Assembly: GCA_041748075.1 (NCBI GenBank)
Contig: JBGTDX010000042.1
Coordinates: 1-13,135 of the forward strand
DNA: 13,135 bases
Reading direction: 5' to 3'
From: JBGSYJ01 sp041748075
Lineage (GTDB): Bacteria > Acidobacteriota > Thermoanaerobaculia > Gp7-AA8
The notes beneath the pieces are model-generated. The model searched no databases, was not told where the DNA came from, and saw nothing but the letters and a program-made list of their open reading frames with translations. Every line of letters begins with the position of its first letter. Position 1 is the stretch's first letter. Shown in pieces: positions 8,301-13,135 of the stretch. A program made the translations under genes and the position numbers.

Positions 8301-8438
8301 GTCGGTCTTAATGAGCTTTATCGCCACCTCGCGGTTCAGCTGTGGATCATGCGCGCGAAAGACCTCTCCCATCCCGCCCATGCCGAGCGATGTGAGAATC
8401 TCGAACCGCCCGAAGCGATCCCCTGAACTGACTGGCAT
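5331..8438 (-). CDS. Ser/Thr protein kinase fused to NB-ARC-like STAND ATPase and TPR repeats
   Basis: A 1035-aa three-part signalling protein. Residues 9-280 are a complete Hanks-type kinase: glycine loop LGMGGMGEVF (18-27), ATP lysine K41, HRDLKPDN (131-138), DFG (151-153) and APE (188-190). A Pro/Thr linker (about 283-308) leads to an NB-ARC-like STAND ATPase with P-loop GPGGGGKT (336-343), Walker B-like VILDNFEQ near 405 and GLPLALELAAARV near 500. The C-terminal third (about 740-950) holds TPR repeats such as DEASRLYEEAEAIFEKLGD. There is no transmembrane helix and no LuxR-type DNA-binding domain, unlike AfsR- or PknK/MalT-type regulators with similar ATPases. STAND ATPases are typically sensor switches; here the TPRs probably sense a partner and the kinase is the output. 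That is inference. No Shine-Dalgarno precedes ATG 8438; a -10-like hexamer lies 6 nt upstream. The 3' end overlaps the DUF4242 gene by 10 bp. Confidence 0.92.
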   Translation of the reverse strand: MPVSSGDRFGRFEILTSLGMGGMGEVFRAHDPQLNREVAIKLIKTDLDATGPGRVRFAQEARAASALNHPNIVTIYDIGEDNGRPYIVMELLEGRSLRQMLAQPLTSEQVLGIATQIADALAAAHERFIVHRDLKPDNVFVTRQGTVKILDFGLARICEKSSDVASVDPTARRLTAAGMFLGTPGYAAPEAFAGTELDMRADLFSFGAILYELSCGVPAFRRDSLAETMAATLRDNPSPLPARPDLPPRFAEIVTRCLHKNPQHRFASTRDLHADLLALMNATPTPTPSLSERLPSTRPRRPLPSPRTPLIGREVELEGIHTLMLNRAVRLVTLTGPGGGGKTRLAIAVAELLLGHYEGQIFFIPLGPLRDPSRVVPMIAEALKAPPPGAGESPLEAVAAELNATAAPTLVILDNFEQVITAAVDLSELLEASPHVSFLITSREVLHLYGEYDVPVVPLRLPRPEDDPSSEELAASPAVALFVDRARAANPEFRLTEENEDAVLEICRRLDGLPLALELAAARVRTLPPQALVARLGQRLQFLKSGARDLPDRQMTMRRAIDWSYGLLNPDEQTMLRRLATFAGSFSLEGVEAVYDPFGKLDLDVVDAVASLVDKSLLQKTAEDLEEARFSMLETIREYAVERLAESSDRESTYDAHAAYFLILAEEGAAILAAGESAAWLDLFTREHENFRVALDWLLAARKAEWGLRLSLGLFHFWERNEHLLEGRTRLSAFLDLPDADVVDDLRARALFALGVFAYAQSDSNEAIRRNLESLELHRKCGDRRGMAVAHNSIGIAYTDLRDFEPAAQHLASSLEEWQAAGDEGGYARSLSNLAFVRRKQKHYDEASRLYEEAEAIFEKLGDRISSAWSLNHHGGVAADKKEWEEAASYYERALDSFRALRDPWGTASTLADQGTIARGEGNRQKAATLYREALMLFRQVGHRRGIARMLESILALVADDASHEQVLTLASAAAALRSKLGAPGPITDQAVLMECVENARRNLPPDVAERAHRRGSLLSLSKAVRYADSALGQA
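7571..7594 (+). other. G-run tract in the kinase-ATPase linker
   Basis: GG, GGGG, GGGG and GGGG are spaced by 2-3 nt within codons for the repeated Thr-Pro linker of the kinase/NB-ARC gene. They lie on that gene's template strand and could form at most a two-tetrad quadruplex. The tract is probably just a result of alternating Pro (CCC) and Thr (ACC) codons. Confidence 0.3.
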
Positions 8439-8444
8439 CCCGAC

Positions 8445-8450
8445 ATTATC
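8445..8450 (-). promoter_or_regulatory. -10-like hexamer of the kinase/NB-ARC gene
   Basis: Read on the minus strand, GATAAT ends 6 nt before ATG 8438, and no ribosome-binding site lies between. The spacing places the transcription start at about the ATG, suggesting a leaderless mRNA. A convincing -35 is not seen. Confidence 0.45.
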
Positions 8451-8584
8451 GCCATCCCGGGCCTGAAGGCGAGAAAACCGTTAGTCGCCGAGGCGATTCT
8501 GCGGTACGCCGTTGCCGTTGCCGTCAGCTGGAGCATTCATCCCCGATCCAGCTCCAAAGTGCGCAAGACCTTACGTACCGAACC

Positions 8585-8606
8585 GCGGCGGATCGGAATC
8601 CGCCGC
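8585..8606 (-). terminator. Strong hairpin after the antiporter gene (terminator or REP-like palindrome)
   Basis: GCGGCGGAT (8585-8593) and ATCCGCCGC (8598-8606) are perfect 9-bp arms around a 4-nt loop, 4 bp beyond the antiporter stop codon. There is no T-run after it in the direction of transcription, so it is not a classical intrinsic terminator. It may block 3' exonucleases, or be a dispersed palindromic (REP-like) unit. The remaining spacer up to the kinase start (8439-8584) shows only the kinase -10 and a short GTTGCC repeat near 8510-8524. Confidence 0.5.
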
Positions 8607-8610
8607 TACT

Positions 8611-10593
8611 TCAGGTCTCGAAGTTCTCCTTCGTAGACGACCGTTCGAGCCGGGAGACTGCGCGGGTCAACTCCTCGTGGGCGCCGACGAGGAGCAGGAT
8701 GTCGCCGGCACGAAGCGGCTCGGTCGTCGGGAGCGGAGAAAGCGCTTTTCCGTCACGCAGCAGAGCCGCAACACCAACGCTTTCATCGCCGAGGTGAAGC
8801 TCGTCGATGCTGCGTCCCTCGGAAGATGTATCAGGAAGCACCAGGTATGTCTGAGAGGTTCCTGCGGCGAAGAGCGCCGACACGCGACGCCCGTCGGTGG
8901 CGCGCACCGCCGGATCGCGCAACATTCTGTAGCCCTCGTCGCGGAGCAGCCTCAGTTGATTCGCGACCACGTTTTGCGGAACTCCCATCAGTCGAAGAGT
9001 TCGCGTGACGATCTCCAGCGATGTCTCGAATTCCTCCGGAATGATTTCGTCTGCCCCCAGGTCACGAAGACGATCGACCTCGGCGACATATCGCGTGCGC
9101 ACGATGACGTGAACGTCGGGATTTTCAATCCTCGCAAAGCGCACGATCCTCCTCGTCCCATCGGGATCGGAAATCGCGATGATGACGGCAATTGCCGACG
9201 AGATCTCCGCGAGCTTCAGCGCGTGCGGGTCCCCGGCGTCGGCCAGAATTGCCCGGCTGCCTGCCTCGCGAGCTGCGGCCACCCGGTCCGCATCCTCCTC
9301 CATAACCACGTGGGCGATTCCGATCGATTTGAGAACGCGCGCGACGTTCTGCCCATTGAGACCGTAGCCGATGATGACGATGTGGCGCCGCAGAGACTCG
9401 CGCCCGGGATCCTCGTCATCCGTGACGCTTTCATGGATCCGGTCCGCAATCCAGCGACCCGCGGTGATGAGTAGGGGAGTGGCCGCGAGAGTCACCACCG
9501 CCACAGAGAGGAACGTCTGCTCGGCCCTCAGAGTCATCACGCCAAGCCGTTTACCTTCCTGCGCGAGAAGAAACGAGAACTCTCCGATCGGTGCGATCGC
9601 GAACGCGGCTCGTATGGAAGTTCGCTTCATCGCTGGCGAAGCACGGAAGGCCGGATAGGAGCATGTGACCTTCACAACGACGACTCCCACCACCGCGAGA
9701 ACGATCAGAAGAGGGTTGGCCAGCACGAACTCGATATCGAGCAGCATGCCGATCGAGGTGAAGAACAGCGTGGAGAGGAAGTCGCGAAACGGCCGGAGGA
9801 TGCCTTCGATCTCATGAATGAACTCGGTATCGCCGACGACCATGCCGGCCGCGAAAGCGCCGAGCGCTGCCGAGATCCCGATCCGGTCGGCGAGCGCGAT
9901 CGTCCCGACGATCAGCACAACCGCGGCGCCTGTGAACGCTTCTCTGCCAAGGCCCGATATCGCTTTGAAGAATCGCGGAACGACGACGCGTGCGATCACG
10001 ATCAGAAGAGCCACACTCGCGGTTGCGACGACGAGACGGCTGAACACGGCACCTGCGCCTGGTGCGCCCCGTTCACCTGCCGCAAATGCCGGAACCAGAA
10101 GCATCAGCGGAATGACGGCGAGATCCTGAAACAGCGACACGCCGAGGAACCGCCGTGCGAAAGGGGATCCGAGCTCGTCCCGTTCGGTGAGCAGCGGCAG
10201 CACGACCGCAGTGGAGCCGAGGCTGACGAGCGCACCGTAGAAGAGTCCCATCCGGAAGGTCGTACCGAGAGCAACCGTGATTCCGGCGACCACGAGCGTG
10301 GTCAGTCCCATCTGGATCGGTCCGGACAGGAACGCCGTGCGGCCGAGCGCCTTCAGACGCGCGAGGGGTACATGAATCCCGATGAAGAAGAGAATCAGGG
10401 CGACGCCGAGCTCCGCAATCGTTTCCACGCGGTCGGCATCGCGAATGAAGCCGAGCGCGTGGGGCCCGATGATCACGCCCGCGAGAATGTAGCTGAGTAC
10501 GACCGGGACCTTGAATCGACGCCCGAGAAAAAGAAGAGGCAGCGATGCGAGCAGGATGATCGCGACGTCTACCATCAGCGGTGCGTCATGCAT
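8611..10593 (-). CDS. CPA2 family monovalent cation:proton antiporter (Kef/YbaL type) with TrkA-N and TrkA-C domains
   Basis: A 660-aa inner-membrane transporter expected to exchange K+ (or Na+) for protons. Residues about 7-395 form many hydrophobic helices; SYILAGVIIGPHALG and ELGVALILFFIGI near the N-terminus are typical of the Na+/H+ exchanger fold of CPA2 proteins. A cytosolic TrkA-N (RCK) domain follows from about 403, with the nucleotide-binding loop GYGLNG (about 408-413) and a later DAGDPHAL segment. A TrkA-C (RCK-C) domain ends the protein (about 570-645, with LRAGDILLLVGA). These RCK domains normally gate transport by binding nucleotide. The start at 10593 is supported by GGAGAG 6 nt upstream; Met7 is a possible alternative. 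The gene lies 139 bp downstream of the GH15 gene on the same strand. That spacer holds no gene. Confidence 0.93.
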   Translation of the reverse strand: MHDAPLMVDVAIILLASLPLLFLGRRFKVPVVLSYILAGVIIGPHALGFIRDADRVETIAELGVALILFFIGIHVPLARLKALGRTAFLSGPIQMGLTTLVVAGITVALGTTFRMGLFYGALVSLGSTAVVLPLLTERDELGSPFARRFLGVSLFQDLAVIPLMLLVPAFAAGERGAPGAGAVFSRLVVATASVALLIVIARVVVPRFFKAISGLGREAFTGAAVVLIVGTIALADRIGISAALGAFAAGMVVGDTEFIHEIEGILRPFRDFLSTLFFTSIGMLLDIEFVLANPLLIVLAVVGVVVVKVTCSYPAFRASPAMKRTSIRAAFAIAPIGEFSFLLAQEGKRLGVMTLRAEQTFLSVAVVTLAATPLLITAGRWIADRIHESVTDDEDPGRESLRRHIVIIGYGLNGQNVARVLKSIGIAHVVMEEDADRVAAAREAGSRAILADAGDPHALKLAEISSAIAVIIAISDPDGTRRIVRFARIENPDVHVIVRTRYVAEVDRLRDLGADEIIPEEFETSLEIVTRTLRLMGVPQNVVANQLRLLRDEGYRMLRDPAVRATDGRRVSALFAAGTSQTYLVLPDTSSEGRSIDELHLGDESVGVAALLRDGKALSPLPTTEPLRAGDILLLVGAHEELTRAVSRLERSSTKENFET

Positions 10594-10732
10594 TCATCGC
10601 TCTCCAGAAATTCACATGCCTGTCACGCGTGGAGCCACGATCGCGAGACTAACAGAAAGTGTCGATTCTGCTTCCAGTGGATCGAGTCGGAGGCGAGGGG
10701 AGGGGTCAAACGCGAAACGAGGTCTCGCTGGG

Positions 10733-12667
10733 TCACAGCTTCAGGATCGATCGACTCGAGGATCGGAATCGTCCCAGGCGTCCCGACTGCCGGAATGCTT
10801 CCCAGAGCGCCATCGGGCCGGCCGTCGCACCGATGAGCTGCTTTGCCCGGCTCGTATTGGTCCCGCGGATTCCGTCGAGCCCCTTTTCGTGGAACAACTC
10901 GAACAGAGACGCAGTGCGAATGAGCGCGAGATGCGTGAATGCCTGCGGAAAGTTGCCCAGAAAAATCTGTGAAGCCGGATCGATTTCCTCCGAGTAGAGA
11001 CCGAGGTCATTTGCTGCATCGAGTAGCTCATCAAACCGGGACCGGGCTTCTTTCTCTCTCCCCAGCCACAGCAGCGCATCGACGAACCAGAAGCTGCAGA
11101 AAAGAAATGCACCCTCCTGACCTTCGAGCTGATCATCGCTTCTGTACCGATAGACGAAAGGCCCTTCCGACAGCTCGTCCCGGATTGCATCGACCGTGCG
11201 GCCGAACAGGCCGGCGTCGATCGGGAAACCTGTGAACGGAATGGCGAGCAGCGAGCCGTCCAGTTCTCCGCTCTCGAAGGCTCGCATGAGAATTCCGCGC
11301 TTCGGATCGATCCCTTTCGAGAGAACGGTCTCGACGATTTCGTCGGCGGTACGTCGCCACCTGCGCTTCTGTTTTCGGGATCCCGCCAATGTCGTCGCGC
11401 GCTCGAGCGTCACCCACGTCATCACCTTCGAGTAGACATGGTTCATCGGCTCTCCGCGCATCTCCCACAGCCCGCTGTCGGGCTCCGACCAGTTTTCTGC
11501 AGTCCTGTCGGCGAGTTCCGCGAGAAAGTCTCTCGTGCGCCGTCCCGGTCGGCTTCCGAGGCCGCGCTGAAGGTGTGCCCAGTCGAGAATCTCCCCCGGC
11601 ACATCGTGCTGCGTCTGCTGATAGGCGCCGTTTCCGATGCGCACGGGGCGGCTTTCGGCATAGCCCTCCAGGTGATCGAGTGTTCGTTCCGGGAGCTCGG
11701 CTTCCGAGTCGATGCCGTACATGATCTGCAGGCGCGGGTACGAGGCGTGGCACGCAACCATGAGATAGTCACCGAAGCGTCCGGCTTCGCCGCTGTATCC
11801 GAGAACCGACAACGCATACAGAGTGAGCGCGGAATCGCGCAGCCAGCAGAATCGATAGTCCCAGTTTCGTCCACCTCCAATCACCTCGGGAAGAGAGGTT
11901 AGAGGCGAAGCCACCAGCGCTCCCGTCGGGGCGTACGTCATCAGCTTCAGCGCCAGGGCGCTGCGCACGACGGCATCTCTGTGGTGACCGGTGTGCCTGG
12001 AGTACTCCGTCCACTCCTCCCAGAATGTCCGCGTGATCTGGAGAAGCTGCTCGCCTGACGCTTCGGGAGCGCGGGCCATGGCGGGATAGACGAGCAACTC
12101 CCGGCGATCTCCGGCAGAAAGCTCGATTTCCGCCCTCGCGCCGCTCGCCGCACTCGTATCAAAGTCGATACTCGTCCGGAGCTGGGTGCCGTCCGACGCT
12201 GTCACCCCTCCGTCCATCGCAGTGAGAAGAGAGCGGTGGCGTCCGTAATCACTGGTGGGATCGTAGAGGAGTCTCATCGGGACCATCCCGTCGACGCCTT
12301 CGAGGATTCGCACGAGTGCGAACGGTGCCTCGAGCGTGACGTAGTCGTGCACGCTCGATCCCGGTTTGCGACCGACGGGCATGAAGTCCGTCAGACGGAC
12401 CGTTCCCGATGGCGTGCGAAAGAAAGTCTGGAGAATGTTCGTTCCGTCGAGGTAGCTGCGCTCCGATTCGAATTCTCCGGCAGGGGTGATCGAGAAGGAT
12501 CCTCCCCGGCTCGCATCGAGGATGCGGCAGAACGCCGGCGCGGCGTCGAACCGGCCGAAGGCGCACCAGTCGATGCTTCCCGCGCGGGACACGAGCGCGG
12601 AGCCGTGACAGTCCCCGATCAGCGCGTAGTCGCGAATCGGTGCGTAACGATCGTCTTTTTCTACCAT
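10733..12667 (-). CDS. GH15 family glycoside hydrolase (glucoamylase/trehalase-like)
   Basis: A 644-aa protein. The start at 12667 (MVEKDDRYAPIRDYALIGD) is chosen because family similarity begins right after it; the frame is open to 12793, but the extra 42 residues look non-homologous. The N-terminal half is the beta-sandwich domain (GSIDWCAFGRFDAAPAFC near residue 30). The (alpha/alpha)6 catalytic domain starts with RNWDYRFCWLRDSALTLYAL near 270. The general acid is probably E402 in PDSGLWEMRG, and the region with the general base is probably SEEIDPASQ...GNFPQAFTHLALI near 590-610. There is no signal peptide, so it is likely cytoplasmic. GH15 members of this bacterial type hydrolyse alpha-glucosides with inversion; some actinobacterial relatives are trehalases, so maltodextrin or trehalose are both possible substrates. 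It may be co-transcribed with the antiporter downstream. Only a weak purine-rich stretch precedes the ATG. Confidence 0.92.
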   Translation of the reverse strand: MVEKDDRYAPIRDYALIGDCHGSALVSRAGSIDWCAFGRFDAAPAFCRILDASRGGSFSITPAGEFESERSYLDGTNILQTFFRTPSGTVRLTDFMPVGRKPGSSVHDYVTLEAPFALVRILEGVDGMVPMRLLYDPTSDYGRHRSLLTAMDGGVTASDGTQLRTSIDFDTSAASGARAEIELSAGDRRELLVYPAMARAPEASGEQLLQITRTFWEEWTEYSRHTGHHRDAVVRSALALKLMTYAPTGALVASPLTSLPEVIGGGRNWDYRFCWLRDSALTLYALSVLGYSGEAGRFGDYLMVACHASYPRLQIMYGIDSEAELPERTLDHLEGYAESRPVRIGNGAYQQTQHDVPGEILDWAHLQRGLGSRPGRRTRDFLAELADRTAENWSEPDSGLWEMRGEPMNHVYSKVMTWVTLERATTLAGSRKQKRRWRRTADEIVETVLSKGIDPKRGILMRAFESGELDGSLLAIPFTGFPIDAGLFGRTVDAIRDELSEGPFVYRYRSDDQLEGQEGAFLFCSFWFVDALLWLGREKEARSRFDELLDAANDLGLYSEEIDPASQIFLGNFPQAFTHLALIRTASLFELFHEKGLDGIRGTNTSRAKQLIGATAGPMALWEAFRQSGRLGRFRSSSRSILKL

Positions 12668-12913
12668 GCTCTTTATCATCGCGTTTGTTGACCCACGCAT
12701 CGAAGGAACCGAAGGTTTCTGCGACTTGCTGCGCGGCAGCTCGACCGCATCGGCATCCGCGAGGTCCAGCCCTCCCAGGCTTTGCTTCAGCAAACAGAAC
12801 CCCAGCTGAAAACTCTATTGACGACGCAACGAGCTCATTGATTGCTGGAGGGTGATCTTCAGGATTGAAGGGGACTCGCGCCCAACCCTATGATCATCAT
12901 GGCACGTTCCAGG

Positions 12914-12954
12914 TTTACACATAGAAATGTAATCTTATGTGTCTGGTGTTATCT
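12914..12954 (+). promoter_or_regulatory. Promoter/operator region of the VapB-type antitoxin gene
   Basis: An inverted repeat ACACATA (12917-12923) and TATGTGT (12936-12942), with a 12-nt spacer, lies 19 bp before the ATG at 12962. Type II antitoxins usually repress their own promoter by binding such palindromes, so this is a candidate operator. TTTACA (12914-12919) could act as a -35 with TATGTG (12936-12941) at 16 bp. Alternatively TTATCT (12949-12954), 7 nt before the ATG, could be the -10 of a leaderless transcript. No Shine-Dalgarno is visible. The AT-rich patch stands out from its surroundings. The rest of the 294-bp spacer (12668-12961) shows no gene. Confidence 0.5.
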
Positions 12955-12961
12955 TTGGTGT

Positions 12962-13135
12962 ATGCGTACGAATATCGATCTGGATGACGCCCTCATGCGG
13001 GAGGCGATGCGGTACTCGAAGGCCAGCACCAAGCGCGCACTCGTCGAAGAAGCGCTCCGCAACTTCGTGGACGTCAAGGCTGCTGAAGATCGGCGACGCA
13101 CTTACGCGGAGAAGCTTGCAGAGATACGAAGAAAG
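12962..13135 (+). CDS. VapB-type antitoxin (ribbon-helix-helix), 3' end outside the window
   Basis: The first 58 codons are present, beginning MRTNIDLDDALMREAMRYSK, and the frame is still open at the window end. The pattern MRTNI(D/E)LDD.L...A, then TKRALVEEALRNFV, matches VapB antitoxins of the DUF2191 type. In these the N-terminal strand and following helices form a ribbon-helix-helix DNA-binding dimer, and the C-terminal tail neutralises a PIN-domain RNase toxin (VapC). These antitoxins are usually 60-80 residues long, so most of the protein is visible. A vapC gene is expected immediately to the right, out of view. The palindrome at 12917-12942 is a likely autoregulatory operator. It is divergent from the GH15 gene. 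Confidence 0.85.
   Translation, partial: MRTNIDLDDALMREAMRYSKASTKRALVEEALRNFVDVKAAEDRRRTYAEKLAEIRRK

Noticed and set aside
8510..8560. Short GTTGCC repeats and a TGGAGC/GCTCCA inverted repeat between kinase and antiporter genes
   Set aside because: The arms are only 6 bp and the repeats two to three units, which is within chance for this composition.
8512..9474. 320-codon plus-strand open frame opposite the antiporter 3' end
   Set aside because: It is a shadow of the TrkA-N/TrkA-C coding region, with no recognisable domain.
9814..10836. 340-codon plus-strand open frame rich in Arg, Glu and His
   Set aside because: Its low-complexity charged composition mirrors hydrophobic membrane codons of the antiporter on the other strand.
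12668..12793. N-terminal extension of the GH15 protein from an ATG at 12793
   Set aside because: The 42 extra residues do not resemble GH15 proteins, whose similarity begins right after Met at 12667. No ribosome-binding site supports the upstream start.

Overview
The window is GC-rich, densely coding and bacterial. It most resembles Acidobacteriota. That is inferred from gene content: serine/threonine kinases fused to TolB-like/TPR or NB-ARC/TPR modules, a zinc-ribbon protein with a GspG-like domain, and a DUF4242 protein. There is no rRNA or other phylogenetic marker here to confirm it. I see no tRNA, rRNA, insertion sequence or CRISPR array.

Layout. 3-1934 (+) is the 3' part of a kinase-TolB-TPR gene that runs in from the left. 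1935-2360 has no intact gene but holds two kinase fragments in opposite orientation, joined tail to tail at about 2203-2205, plus two palindromes. 2361-4167 (-) is a secreted HEFGH metallopeptidase-like gene with an apparent frameshift near 3938-3945. 4290-4865 (-) is a zinc-ribbon/pseudopilin-like membrane protein with a readable promoter. 5068-5340 (+) is a small DUF4242 protein whose 3' end overlaps by 10 bp the end of a 1035-aa kinase/NB-ARC/TPR protein (5331-8438, -). 8611-10593 (-) is a CPA2 (Kef/YbaL-type) cation:proton antiporter preceded by a GH15 glucoamylase/trehalase-like gene (10733-12667, -). At the right edge (12962 onward, +) is the start of a VapB-type antitoxin with a palindrome upstream; its toxin would lie outside the window.

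Functional picture. Two large Ser/Thr kinases with protein-interaction and ATPase modules dominate and suggest a signalling-rich genome. The GH15 and K+/H+ antiporter genes lie head to tail and could both serve osmotic or energy-reserve physiology, but that link is inference. Several starts lack a Shine-Dalgarno sequence and have a -10-like hexamer 6-7 nt before the ATG, which suggests leaderless transcription.

The most unusual signals are the inverted kinase junction at about 2204, the frameshifted metallopeptidase, and the kinase-STAND-TPR fusion. I found no convincing multi-gene novel system; the other genes belong to recognisable families.
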